Source: Burkholderiales bacterium RIFCSPLOWO2_12_FULL_65_40 (GTDB lineage: Bacteria; Pseudomonadota; Gammaproteobacteria; Burkholderiales; Burkholderiaceae_C). From it: a stretch of DNA of 64,000 nt. The DNA is taken from contig MESL01000023.1 in assembly GCA_001770955.1 (NCBI GenBank), positions 45,629-109,628 of the forward strand, in the 5' to 3' direction. A program made the position numbers and the translations under genes. The notes under the pieces are model-generated. The model had not been told where the DNA came from. It saw only the letters and a list, made by a program, of their open reading frames with translations, and did not search any database. Below are positions 18,949-27,377 of the stretch, in pieces (positions within the stretch are counted from its first letter, which is position 1; each line of letters starts with the position of its first letter).

Positions 18949-20120
18949 TACTTCATCAGCCGGCCGCTGCGCCCGATGACCGTCACCTCCACATAGCGCG
19001 AGCCCACGCGGTTGTTGGGCGCGAAGTTCACGGTGATACCCCCGAGGTCGTAGCTCCCCAGGGTTTCCAGCGCCTTCAAGACCCTGGCGCGCGTCGGCGC
19101 GGGCCCCGCGCGGCGCAGCGCCTCGACCAGCACCTTGGCCCCCAGAAACTGCTCGAAGCTGGTGTAATTGACATGCTCCTCGGGAGCATATTTTTTCAGC
19201 AGCGTCTGGTATTCGCGCACCACCGGCAGGTTGGGCTGGTACGGGAAGGGCACCACCTGGCTGATGCCCAGGCCATGCGCATTCTTCAGGCCCGCCAGCT
19301 TGACGATCTCGGACGGATCCACCACCGAGATGTTGTAGAGCTGTGCACCACCGCCCGCTTCGCGGTAGCCCTTGATGAACGCCGACGCGGGCTTGTTCAC
19401 CGCAATCATGATCACCGCCTGGGCGTCGGATTTCATGATCTTCGCCACCGCATCATCCACCTGGGCAGTGTTGCGGTCGTAGGTGGCAATCGCCGACAGT
19501 TCCAGGTTGCGCTTGGCCAGCGCCTTCTGCACGCCCTCCAGGCCCGCCTTGCCAAAACCGTCGTCCTGGTACATGACGCCTATGCGCGTCATGCCCAACG
19601 TGGTCACCTGCTGCACCATGTGCTCGGTCTCGTCGGCATAGCCGGCGCGCACATGGAAGATCCAGGGGTTGAACGGGTTGCGCAGCGGCTCGCCCCCCGT
19701 GTAGGGCGCCACCAGCGCCGCGCCGCCCTGCTCCAGCACCCCGTCGGTCAGCAGCTTGCCCACGTTGGAGGTACCCGCAAAACCATACAGGGCCACCAGT
19801 TCGGGGTTGGACAGAAACTCGCGCGTCAGCCGCACGGTGTCGTCCACCTTGTAGCCGTCATCGGCCACCTGCACCACGATCTTCTGGCCATGCACCCCGC
19901 CCGTGGCGTTGACATGCTTGAAGTAGATGGTGCCGCCGAGCACCATCTGTTTGCCGGTGCTCGCCAGCACCCCCGAAAGAGGGGCCACCTGGCCGATGAT
20001 GATGTCGGCCGCCTGCGCCGAAGACCACGACAGCGCCAGGGCGCCAGCGGCGCACAGCCCGCGCACGCATCGGGCGGCCTGGCGAAGCCAGGCCAGGGGG
20101 GCATGTTCAGTGTGGGACAT
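18948..20120 (-). CDS. Periplasmic substrate-binding protein, LivK/branched-chain amino acid type
   Basis: A 390-residue secreted binding protein of the type I (leucine/isoleucine/valine-binding-like) ABC family. It has an N-terminal signal peptide (core CVRGLCAAGALALSW, cleavage after AQA) and a mature start ADIIIGQVAPLSG. Both lobes are present, and the hinge includes ARAGYADETEH-like sequence. No permease or ATPase genes adjoin it. ATG 20120 overlaps the 3' end of the upstream hydrolase gene by 14 bases, so expression is coupled. An attractive but unproven idea is that it binds a hydroxyacid or aromatic product. The stop codon abuts the 161-bp repeat. Confidence 0.85.
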   Translation of the reverse strand: MSHTEHAPLAWLRQAARCVRGLCAAGALALSWSSAQAADIIIGQVAPLSGVLASTGKQMVLGGTIYFKHVNATGGVHGQKIVVQVADDGYKVDDTVRLTREFLSNPELVALYGFAGTSNVGKLLTDGVLEQGGAALVAPYTGGEPLRNPFNPWIFHVRAGYADETEHMVQQVTTLGMTRIGVMYQDDGFGKAGLEGVQKALAKRNLELSAIATYDRNTAQVDDAVAKIMKSDAQAVIMIAVNKPASAFIKGYREAGGGAQLYNISVVDPSEIVKLAGLKNAHGLGISQVVPFPYQPNLPVVREYQTLLKKYAPEEHVNYTSFEQFLGAKVLVEALRRAGPAPTRARVLKALETLGSYDLGGITVNFAPNNRVGSRYVEVTVIGRSGRLMK

Positions 20121-22299
20121 TGACAGAACTCCCGGTGAAACCGATCTGGTTACCCGCCAGTGGCGCGGCCACGATGGCGGGCAGATGCGCCGCCGTGATG
20201 GCCGGCGCCGCACCTGGCTGCCCGCCACGGGGCGTGGCACGCACCACCTGACTCGGGGCCAGGGCCGCACCTGACTTGAGGTGCGCATACATCGCGCTCA
20301 TCGCATCGTTGAAGTAGCCATGCAGCGGCACGTAGCGGTTGTCAAAACCGGCCAGCGACAGGAAGGTGTCGAAATGCTGGGCGTTGGTCACCTCGTAGTA
20401 ACGCAGCTTGCTGGCCGCCCCCTCCACAGCGCGGTTGTAGGCCACGTAGGCACGAGAGGAGTGGTTGACCGGCACCAGGGCATCGCTGCGACCCGCCACG
20501 ATCAGCGTCGGCTTGCCCTGCAGGTTGCCGTTGAGCTGCACCTGCGCCATCCCGGCGCGCACGGCGTCGCTCTGCGCCTTGGTGGGCACCGTAGCGGCAC
20601 CCAGGGCGGCTCCCGTCACCGTGTCCACGCCGGTCACCAGCGCCCGCTGGCACAGGGCAGCATCGAGCGCCATATCGGCCTTGCCCGTACTGGGCGACAC
20701 GGCAAACTGCCAGGCCTTGGCACCGCCCACCGAGTCGTTGTAGACCACCGTGGCCGGCGCACCATTGGCGGTGCCATTGCCAATGGCGAAAGACCCGGCC
20801 TTCACAACTGCGGACACTGGCACAACATCCCCCGTGGCCCCGTTCACCTGGGCCACGCTCATGCCGCACAGGTTGTCGAGCACCGAGAAGCGCCCCAGCG
20901 CGTTCGTGTACATCATGCCGATGATGGGCGAGTTGCCCAGCCCGTAGTGGGCGTTGTGCATAGCGTCATGGTCCGCCGTCCAGCCGTAGGCACGGAGCTT
21001 CTGCAAGGCCTCGGTGGCCTGGGCGGCGGTATCGGCCCCGCTCAGCAGCCCCTTGCTGGCCAGGGCCGCGCAGCGGTTGGCAGCCGCCGGATTCAGCCGG
21101 GCCAGCGTCATGTAGTTGAAGAAGCTGGCCTCGGCCATGGTCACCGAGGGGGCGAGCGCCGCGCAAGGCTGGTAGATGTTGCCGACGGTGAAGTAGTCGA
21201 TCAGTGCCCGGCCATACACCTCGACAGGCACACCGCCCTGCTGCACACCGTAGCCCGCCGTGGTGCGCGGCTGGGCGCTGGGTTCGGAGGCGACCACACC
21301 GTCGATCAGACCATCGGTGTCCTGCTCTGCGGCACGCAGCACGGCAGCACCGCCGTTGGACACCGAGCCCGCGATCACCAGGGTGTTGTCGGCGTTGAAG
21401 CGCACCTCGCGTTGCGGGCCGGTTCCCACGGTGGGGGCATATTCCTGGTTGAGCACGTACAGGGCATACCGGATGGATGCCAGGGTGTCCGTGCCCCAGT
21501 CCTGCTCCGGGTTCTGCTGTGAATGCGCATGCTTGAGCGCCAGCCGGTTGGGAAAGGCGGTGTTGAACGCCGTGCGTGCGGCATCCGTGATCTGGGCGGC
21601 AAAGTGCGAAAGCATGCCCGCCGCCGTGCGCGAAGCGCGAGTGCCGTCCATGCGGTTCACGCTGTCGTCCATCAGGTCATGCAGGCCCATGCCCTTGCCC
21701 GAGTCGGTCAGGGCCACCGCGCAGCCCTTTTTGAGGGCCCACTCCCCGGCGCTGCCGATGGACCCATACACCCCGCGCGAACCCGATGAAGGCCCGGCCA
21801 CGATGCAGGGGTTGTTCGCATCGAAATGGGCAGGCACCTGCACGACCATGGCGACGTTCTTGCGGCCGCTGCCATCGTCGAGCCGGGCAAGGTATTCCAC
21901 ACCCGGAATCAGGCCGTGCCCCAGGGTGTCGCGGCCCGCCAGGTCGATGTTGGGGCCGTACAAGGTGCCATAGCCGCTGCCTGCCGAGGCATCCATGATG
22001 CCGCGGTAGTTGCCATGCAGCGCATTGCGGCGCAGTTCGGCGGCCGTGGGGTTGAGCGGATCGGCAAATGCGGGCGCGGCGGCCAGGCCCAGCCCGGCCT
22101 TGCCCAGCCCCCCGGTCAGCAAATCCTGCGTGGCCGGGCTGGTGCCCGCACCCGGCTGGGTAGCGGTGTACGCTGTGCGCGACACCTCGGCAATGCCGAC
22201 GGGCAGGCTGTTGACCGCCGAATCAGAACCCCCGCCACAGCCCGTCAGGATGGCCATGGCCACCGAGGTCAAGGTGCCGGGAACAATCCATTTGCGCAT
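20107..22299 (-). CDS. D-(-)-3-hydroxybutyrate oligomer hydrolase (lipoprotein)
   Basis: A 730-residue protein of the 3HB-oligomer hydrolase family, which splits oligomers released from polyhydroxybutyrate into monomers. The N-terminus has a lipobox LTGC after a hydrophobic stretch, so the protein is probably a lipoprotein. The likely nucleophile is in GSVSNGG (Ser at about 312-314), the characteristic pocket of this family. Other family segments are VAGPSSGSRGVYG, ALTDSGKGMGLHDL and VAGRSDALVPVNHSSRAY. The last may provide the Asp and His charge relay. ATG 22299 is preceded by AAGGAGACAGAC. The downstream binding protein is coupled by a 14-base overlap. Confidence 0.88.
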   Translation of the reverse strand: MRKWIVPGTLTSVAMAILTGCGGGSDSAVNSLPVGIAEVSRTAYTATQPGAGTSPATQDLLTGGLGKAGLGLAAAPAFADPLNPTAAELRRNALHGNYRGIMDASAGSGYGTLYGPNIDLAGRDTLGHGLIPGVEYLARLDDGSGRKNVAMVVQVPAHFDANNPCIVAGPSSGSRGVYGSIGSAGEWALKKGCAVALTDSGKGMGLHDLMDDSVNRMDGTRASRTAAGMLSHFAAQITDAARTAFNTAFPNRLALKHAHSQQNPEQDWGTDTLASIRYALYVLNQEYAPTVGTGPQREVRFNADNTLVIAGSVSNGGAAVLRAAEQDTDGLIDGVVASEPSAQPRTTAGYGVQQGGVPVEVYGRALIDYFTVGNIYQPCAALAPSVTMAEASFFNYMTLARLNPAAANRCAALASKGLLSGADTAAQATEALQKLRAYGWTADHDAMHNAHYGLGNSPIIGMMYTNALGRFSVLDNLCGMSVAQVNGATGDVVPVSAVVKAGSFAIGNGTANGAPATVVYNDSVGGAKAWQFAVSPSTGKADMALDAALCQRALVTGVDTVTGAALGAATVPTKAQSDAVRAGMAQVQLNGNLQGKPTLIVAGRSDALVPVNHSSRAYVAYNRAVEGAASKLRYYEVTNAQHFDTFLSLAGFDNRYVPLHGYFNDAMSAMYAHLKSGAALAPSQVVRATPRGGQPGAAPAITAAHLPAIVAAPLAGNQIGFTGSSVNVPH

Positions 22300-22423
22300 G
22301 TCTGTCTCCTTGTTTCTAAGGAGCGTGAGACTAGGGCGCCCTCCGGTGCCGCGCCAGTCGTGGAGTTACTTCATCGGGCTTGTCAGGATGTAGTTCCACG
22401 TATTGACTTCAATCAGTACATCC

Positions 22424-22462
22424 GAAAAAAAGGCGCCTGCCATACACGATGGCAGACGCCTG
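22424..22462 (-). terminator. Intrinsic terminator after the DUF3597 gene
   Basis: Read on the minus strand, a 13-bp stem with one mismatch (AGGCGTCTGCCAT against ATGGCAGGCGCCT) and a 5-base loop is followed by seven T residues. It lies about 20 bases after the stop at 22484 and separates this operon from the hydrolase promoter. Confidence 0.9.
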
Positions 22463-22483
22463 CGGCGAGCGCGGGGGGGCGGG

Positions 22484-22873
22484 TCAGTCGCGCAGCTCGG
22501 GCGGCAGCGTGCCACCGTTGGCGGCAATGCTGCGCATCACCTGCTTGTGCAGCCAGATGTTCCAGGCGGCCGAGCCCGGTTCGTCATTGCCGCTGTACAG
22601 CAGTTCGGCGGCCAGTTCCTTGCGTGCGGAGAGGCTGCTGTCCAGACCCAGCAGCTTGAGCAGGTCCACGATGGAGGTGCGCCAGTTCAGCCCCTTGGCA
22701 CCGGGCATGGCATCCAGGATGGGGGCCACGTCACCCATCGGGATGGAGGCCGGTGCAGCGGGTGCGGCAGACGCCCCTGCGGCGGACGGGGCGGCAGGCG
22801 GTGGGGCCACCACCACTTCAGCCGCATTGGCCGACGGGAAAATCTTGGCAAAAATATTGGAAAAGAAACCCAT
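22484..22873 (-). CDS. DUF3597 family protein
   Basis: A 129-residue protein. The N-terminus MGFFSNIFAKIFPSANA is followed by an Ala/Pro-rich linker (about 18-45). The conserved C-terminal DUF3597 region (about 48-129) contains LNWRTSIVDLLKLLGLDSS and WNIWLHKQVMRSIAANGGTLP. The family resembles small domains linked to peptidoglycan-associated proteins; its function is unknown. ATG 22873 has an AGGAG site upstream. It is the last gene of a minus-strand run ending in a strong terminator. Confidence 0.8.
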   Translation of the reverse strand: MGFFSNIFAKIFPSANAAEVVVAPPPAAPSAAGASAAPAAPASIPMGDVAPILDAMPGAKGLNWRTSIVDLLKLLGLDSSLSARKELAAELLYSGNDEPGSAAWNIWLHKQVMRSIAANGGTLPPELRD

Positions 22874-22953
22874 AGGTGCTCCTGAAGTGAGGTTGAGGTT
22901 GGCGTAAAGCCTGGCACCCGGGGTGGAACCCCATAGCGCCAGTGGCCTTTGTA

Positions 22954-24027
22954 TCACGTCGAGATGTCTGGCAATGTAGGCGCAGGCGCCGCCCCCTGGC
23001 TGGAAGCGCCACAGGCATGACAGAACCGTGCGAACGCGCTCTTGCGCGTGCCGCAGGGGCCGCAGCGGTCAAACAGACCAATGCCGCAGTGCGGGCAGAA
23101 GTCGATCTTGTCGTTCTTCAAGTCGACCGGGCGCTCGCAGCCCGGGCACACGTTCTTGGCCAGGCGCGCCAGGGCCACGTCGTAGCTCAGCTCCTTGCGC
23201 CGCTCCTGGTCGGGCATGGATTCAGCCTGTTTCTGGCGCTCCAGATAACGGTTCAGCGCCAGGATGGCGTAGCGCCCCACCAGCGCCGTGATGGCGATGC
23301 CCACCACGTAGCGCACATAACCGCCGTAGCTCGGCAGGTAGGGCACAAGCTCGACAAAGAAGGCGAACAGTGCGAAGAAGATGAAACCCCACACGAAGGG
23401 CCAGTACGTGCCCTTGCGCTTCTTCACGAACAGCCAGCCCGCCACCACCAGCAGTGGCAGCGTGAGCGCCAGACGGTAGAGGAACACGCGCAGCTCGACC
23501 TTTCGGCGCTCGGCATGGAGCTTTTCGTAGGCCGCCGATTCGAGTTTGTGCAACTGCTGCTGTGCGGCCGTGGCAGCCTGGCGGGCATCGAGCGCCGCCT
23601 GCTGTTGCGCCTCCACGGCCTGCTGCGTGCTGCGCTCGGACTGCTTGAGCGCATCGAGCGCCTGCGTGCGCGCCAGCACCTCGGGGTCGTGCTCGGCGCG
23701 TTGCGTCACGCTGCGCGCGGACAGCCAGTTGTTGAAGGTCTCGCGCGCGGCCTGGCTTTCGCTGCGCGCCTTGCTGCGCTGCAGCTGGGCCTGCTCCAGC
23801 GCAGTCTGTGCGTCCTGCTGTGCCTGCTGGGCATCGCGCACCTTGTCGCGCAGCGCCTGGGCCACCGGCTTGTCGAGGAAGTCGTCCACGCGCAGCGGCG
23901 CCTCGACCTTGGGCAGATCGCCCACGATGGTGCCGCCCAGACCGATCAGGAAACCGGCAAACACCAGCGCCACCAGCCACAGGCCCCGGTGAAACCATTT
24001 TTCGGACAGTCGCAATGCTTTGCTCAT
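22954..24027 (-). CDS. Zinc-ribbon membrane protein with coiled coil
   Basis: A 357-residue inner-membrane protein. One transmembrane helix lies near the N-terminus (GLWLVALVFAGFLIGLGGTIV). A long Gln/Ala-rich coiled coil follows (about 55-165; QQAQQDAQTALEQAQLQ and similar). Three further helices lie at about 180-265, and a C-terminal double zinc ribbon has CPGC...CPHC and CGPC...CHAC pairs (about 295-345). Topology suggests a periplasmic coiled coil and a cytosolic zinc ribbon. No enzymatic motif is visible. It lies between the DUF2145 and DUF3597 genes on the same strand. Confidence 0.7.
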   Translation of the reverse strand: MSKALRLSEKWFHRGLWLVALVFAGFLIGLGGTIVGDLPKVEAPLRVDDFLDKPVAQALRDKVRDAQQAQQDAQTALEQAQLQRSKARSESQAARETFNNWLSARSVTQRAEHDPEVLARTQALDALKQSERSTQQAVEAQQQAALDARQAATAAQQQLHKLESAAYEKLHAERRKVELRVFLYRLALTLPLLVVAGWLFVKKRKGTYWPFVWGFIFFALFAFFVELVPYLPSYGGYVRYVVGIAITALVGRYAILALNRYLERQKQAESMPDQERRKELSYDVALARLAKNVCPGCERPVDLKNDKIDFCPHCGIGLFDRCGPCGTRKSAFARFCHACGASSQGAAPAPTLPDIST

Positions 24028-24043
24028 GATTCCCTCGTCGATT

Positions 24044-24108
24044 GAATTACTACTAATTTAATAGCTGTCAGCGCTTACCCGTCAAGCGCCAGAGCCACTT
24101 TTTATTCA
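24044..24108 (+). repeat. ATAGC-type dispersed repeat between two minus-strand genes
   Basis: A palindrome-like TACTAATTTAATAGC head is followed by CAGCGCTT...AAGCGCC and a T-rich tail. The tail ends at the TGA of the DUF2145 gene (24106-24108). The repeat separates that gene from the zinc-ribbon gene and could form an intercistronic RNA hairpin. Confidence 0.6.
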
Positions 24109-24921
24109 ATATTTCACGGAAAACACCACCGGCCTCGATGCCAGTTGCGCGCGCTGCAGCCAGGCGAGCACCGAATCGACGGTGACGGTCTCGATGCAGT
24201 CGGCAAAGCGCTGCTCGCTGGGGTGGTCGTCGAACGCGATGTTGGCCGAGCCCATGCGCCCGCCCAGCCGCGTGAGCGCGCCGATCTTCAGCACGCTCGG
24301 CACGTAGCCTTTGAACTGCAGCCAGGCCTGGGCCTGGTCGCGCGTGCGCACGCTGTCGGGCTCCATGGCCAGGGCCAGGGTTTCCAGCGCCCACTGGTTG
24401 GACTGCTGGTACTTGCGCCCCCAGGCGTAGCTGACCATGCTGTAGGGCGTATGTTGCAGCAGCCGAACACGGGCGCCGTCCTCCAGCACCGGCAGCAGGC
24501 GCTGCTGCACCTCGTGCGTGGGCACGGCCCACACAGCCTCGTAGCGCCACAGGTCGTCGAGGAAGAACTCGCCCAGGCCCTGGCGGTACAGGTGGCCCAC
24601 GGCGCTGCCGCACTCGTTGAGCTTGTGCAGCACGCGCCAGGGACCGGCATCGGTGCGGTAGGCCCAGCCCAGGTGCGAATAGCGCAGCCCGTATTGACCC
24701 AGGTCCTGCCCGGCGCGGCCCAGCACCACCACGCGGGTGCCGCTGCGCGCGTGCTCGGCGTCCAGCGCCGCAGCGGTCTGCTGCGCCAGCTGCATGCCGC
24801 GCTCGATGAGCTGCGGCGTGGGCTTGCGGGCCTCGCAGGAACGGCCCGCGTGGGCCGGCGCGGTGACCAGCAGCAGCGCGGCCAGGGCGAGCGAGGTGAG
24901 GGAAGCGTTATGGCGTGCCAT
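24106..24921 (-). CDS. DUF2145 family exported protein
   Basis: A 271-residue exported protein with signal peptide (about 1-25, ending AHAG). The mature region opens SCEARKPTPQLIERGMQLA, with conserved stretches YGLRYSHLGWAYR, LNECG, FLDDLWRYEA and TPYSMVSYAWGRKYQQSNQW. Together these look like a Cys-protease-fold-type DUF2145 protein, with Cys and His in the family's conserved positions, but catalysis is not shown. AAGGAGAACCCTC precedes ATG 24921. The next upstream gene ends 11 bases before it, so the two are in one operon. Confidence 0.75.
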   Translation of the reverse strand: MARHNASLTSLALAALLLVTAPAHAGRSCEARKPTPQLIERGMQLAQQTAAALDAEHARSGTRVVVLGRAGQDLGQYGLRYSHLGWAYRTDAGPWRVLHKLNECGSAVGHLYRQGLGEFFLDDLWRYEAVWAVPTHEVQQRLLPVLEDGARVRLLQHTPYSMVSYAWGRKYQQSNQWALETLALAMEPDSVRTRDQAQAWLQFKGYVPSVLKIGALTRLGGRMGSANIAFDDHPSEQRFADCIETVTVDSVLAWLQRAQLASRPVVFSVKY

Positions 24922-24932
24922 GAGGGTTCTCC

Positions 24933-25394
24933 TTACAGGCGTTCGTTGTGCAGCAGGGCACGGCCCAGGGCGTTGGGCACGAAGGCAAGCACCTCGCCCG
25001 CCACCGACAGGATCACCCCGGTGCCGATCACGCTGCAGGCCACCACGGTGCCCACGCCATGGGCCGAAGCGGCCACACCACGGCCCGCCAGCTCGACACT
25101 GACCCGCGCACCATCCGACGCGCGCTCGAGCACCAGCACCGTGCCCGTGGCCGATGCCTCGACAGCCCTCACCGTGAGCACCGCGCCGGCCACTGACAGC
25201 GCAGCAGGCAAGGCCACCACCGCGCCGGATGCGGCCACACCCACCGATGCCGTGCCCACCACCGATGCCACGGGGAGCAGCGAAAGTGCCGCCGAAGCCT
25301 CGCTCTGGGCCCGCACCGGCCCGGTGGCCAGGGTGGCCGCAAGGCCTGCCGCCAGCAGCAGACGGGCCAGGGTTCTGTTCAGGAATGCAGTCAT
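24933..25394 (-). CDS. Small exported hydrophobic protein of unknown function
   Basis: A 153-residue protein with a signal peptide (LLLAAGLAATLATGPVRAQ) and a mature part made almost entirely of Ala, Val, Gly and Ser (SLLPVASVVGTASVGVAAS and similar). There are no charged clusters except ERASDGARVSVEL. Composition suggests an envelope-associated or surface protein of the kind often encoded next to DUF2145. No enzyme motif is seen. AAGGAGATTTCTCG precedes ATG 25394. It lies in a minus-strand run between the YiaA-like and DUF2145 genes. Confidence 0.55.
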   Translation of the reverse strand: MTAFLNRTLARLLLAAGLAATLATGPVRAQSEASAALSLLPVASVVGTASVGVAASGAVVALPAALSVAGAVLTVRAVEASATGTVLVLERASDGARVSVELAGRGVAASAHGVGTVVACSVIGTGVILSVAGEVLAFVPNALGRALLHNERL

Positions 25395-25422
25395 CGAGAA
25401 ATCTCCTTGGGGTTGCAGAACA

Positions 25423-25899
25423 TCATTCGGTGGTGGCAGAGGCCGCTTGCACAGCCTCGCGGCGGCCCTGCAGACGGGCGGCGAGCAGGTCGTCGTGGCG
25501 GTCGCGCAGCATCTTGGCCAGCGTGAAAGCGGTGGTCACCAGGTAGAGCCAGCTCACCCCGAGGAAGGCCTTGTAGGTCACGTTGATGTCCATGCCCAGC
25601 AGGCCCCAGCCCGTCAGACCCATGGCGACAGCAAAGCCGCCCCATACCACCAGCTTCCACAGCGGGGTGTCGCCCGTGCCCCGGCGGCCATCGGCGTGGT
25701 CTCGCACGAACTTGGCCAGCGCAAAAACCGTGGACAGGCAGAAAACATAGCCCATCACCATGAACACCTGCTCCAGCGGCTCGCCCGGCAGCCAGGCCAG
25801 GCCCACCGCGCAGAGAAACACGGCAATGCCGAAAGAGATCCAGACCTGGAGCTGCCAGGCTCGGGTGTCGCGCTGAACGATGAAAGGAGTTTGGGACAT
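25423..25899 (-). CDS. YiaA/YiaB-type inner membrane protein
   Basis: A 158-residue membrane protein with two YiaAB-like helical pairs. The first is QVWISFGIAVFLCAVGLAWL with VFMVMGYVFCLSTVFALAKFVRD; the second repeats the pattern as WKLVVWGGFAVAMGLTGWGLL with AFLGVSWLYLVTTAFTLAKMLRD. The internal duplication supports the assignment. Its role is unknown. ATG 25899 starts MSQTPF just before the conserved region. It is the first gene of the minus-strand run that ends at the 22.43-kb terminator. Confidence 0.8.
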   Translation of the reverse strand: MSQTPFIVQRDTRAWQLQVWISFGIAVFLCAVGLAWLPGEPLEQVFMVMGYVFCLSTVFALAKFVRDHADGRRGTGDTPLWKLVVWGGFAVAMGLTGWGLLGMDINVTYKAFLGVSWLYLVTTAFTLAKMLRDRHDDLLAARLQGRREAVQAASATTE

Positions 25900-26004
25900 T
25901 GCAGCAAGGGCCCTGGGGCCGTGGTTGAACATGGACTGCATGGTGCCGTGCAGTGCAAGCGCCGTCTGCAACGGTGTATGCAAGATGCGCCTGCAGGCCT
26001 TTAG

Positions 26005-26023
26005 AGTATCATTTCGTGATACT
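26005..26023. promoter_or_regulatory. Perfect inverted repeat in divergent intergenic region
   Basis: AGTATCA and TGATACT flank the five bases TTTCG. The palindrome lies in the gap between the YiaA-like gene (minus) and the saccharopine-dehydrogenase-like gene (plus), as an operator would. No binding protein can be named, and the following TTTT leaves a weak terminator as an alternative. Confidence 0.4.
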
Positions 26024-26186
26024 TTTCAGCGCCAATTGCCGATCCAGAAGAGCCAAACGGCACGCCGCCCCACGGCGGCGCCTGCGTGACACACGACAAG
26101 CCACCGCTCTCTCACAATGCAGCCAACGCCGTGCCCACGGGCCCGGCATCCGGCCTCGCAGGCCCTGCCTTATGAGAGAAGACACC

Positions 26187-27365
26187 ATGACCAAGCCCTT
26201 TGACCTCGTCGTCCACGGCGCCACCGGCTTCACCGGTCGGCTCGTCGTCGAATACCTGCTGCAGCGCCACCCTGCCGGCGGCGGCCTGCGCTGGGCCATG
26301 GGCGGGCGCAGCGCCGCCAAGCTGGCCGCCGTGCGCGACGAACTCGGCGCCCCGGCCGACACGCCCCTCGTCGTGACCGACACCACCCACCCCGCCAGCC
26401 TGCAGGCGCTGATGGACAGCACCCGCCTGGTGCTGACCACCGTGGGCCCCTACCAGCTCTACGGCAACGAACTCGTGGCCGCCTGCGCCAAGGCCGGCGT
26501 GGACTACGTGGACCTGTGTGGAGAACCCGCCTGGATGCGCCGCATGATCGACGCGCACGAAGCCCAGGCAAAGGCCAGCGGCGCGCGCATCGTGTTCTCG
26601 TGCGGCTTCGACTCGATCCCGTTCGACCTGGGCGTGTTCCTGCTGCAAACCGAAATGAAGGCCCGCTTCGGCCAGCCCGCCAGCCGCGTGCGCGGCCGGG
26701 TGCGCATGATGAAGGGCACCTTCTCGGGCGGTACCGCTGCCAGCCTCAAGGCCACGCTGGCCGCCGCCGCCAGCGAGCCCGGCGTGCTGGACCTGCTGCG
26801 CGACCCCTTCGCGCTTACGCCCGGCTTCACCGGCCCGCGCCAGCCCTCGGGCAGCAAGCCCATGGTGGACGAGGCGCTGGGCGAAGGCGTCTGGGTCGCG
26901 CCGTTCGTCATGGCGGCCATCAACACGCGCAACGTGCACCGCTCCAACTTTCTGCTGGGCCACGCCTACGGTGCGGATTTCGTCTACGACGAAATGCTGG
27001 TCACCGGCCCCGGGGAAAAGGGTGAAGCCATCGCCAACGCCGTAGCATCCGACAAGTCGCTCGGCTCTGACAAGGGCCCCAAGCCGGGCGAAGGTCCCTC
27101 GCGCGCCGAGCGCGAAGCCGGGCATTACGACGTGCTGTTCCTCGGCGAGGACGCTGCAGGCCACCGCCTGCGCGTGGCCGTGACGGGCGACCGCGACCCC
27201 GGCTATGGCTCCACCTCGAAGATGATCACCGAGGCCGCCGTGTGCCTGCTGGAAAACCGCAGCACACCCGGCGGCATCTGGACCACCGCCCCGGCGCTGG
27301 GCCAGGCGCTGATCGTACGGCTGCAGGCCAACGCCGGGCTGGCCTTCACCGTAGAAGCAGAATAA
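26187..27365 (+). CDS. Saccharopine dehydrogenase-like / trans-acting enoyl reductase family protein
   Basis: A 392-residue NAD(P)-dependent oxidoreductase-like protein. The N-terminal Rossmann fold begins FDLVVHGATGFTGRLVVEYL (GATGFTG dinucleotide loop), then LVLTTVGPYQLYGNELVAACA and the DYVDLCGEPAWMR segment. The C-terminal part carries FSCGFDSIPFDLGV and GTFSGGTAASLKATL, typical of the trans-acting enoyl reductase branch rather than lysine-pathway saccharopine dehydrogenase. Relatives act on lipid or acyl substrates, which cannot be resolved here. ATG 26187 has AGAGAAG upstream. It is convergent with the MFS-PlsC gene. Confidence 0.85.
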   Translation: MTKPFDLVVHGATGFTGRLVVEYLLQRHPAGGGLRWAMGGRSAAKLAAVRDELGAPADTPLVVTDTTHPASLQALMDSTRLVLTTVGPYQLYGNELVAACAKAGVDYVDLCGEPAWMRRMIDAHEAQAKASGARIVFSCGFDSIPFDLGVFLLQTEMKARFGQPASRVRGRVRMMKGTFSGGTAASLKATLAAAASEPGVLDLLRDPFALTPGFTGPRQPSGSKPMVDEALGEGVWVAPFVMAAINTRNVHRSNFLLGHAYGADFVYDEMLVTGPGEKGEAIANAVASDKSLGSDKGPKPGEGPSRAEREAGHYDVLFLGEDAAGHRLRVAVTGDRDPGYGSTSKMITEAAVCLLENRSTPGGIWTTAPALGQALIVRLQANAGLAFTVEAE

Positions 27366-27377
27366 GACCGTCCGGCT

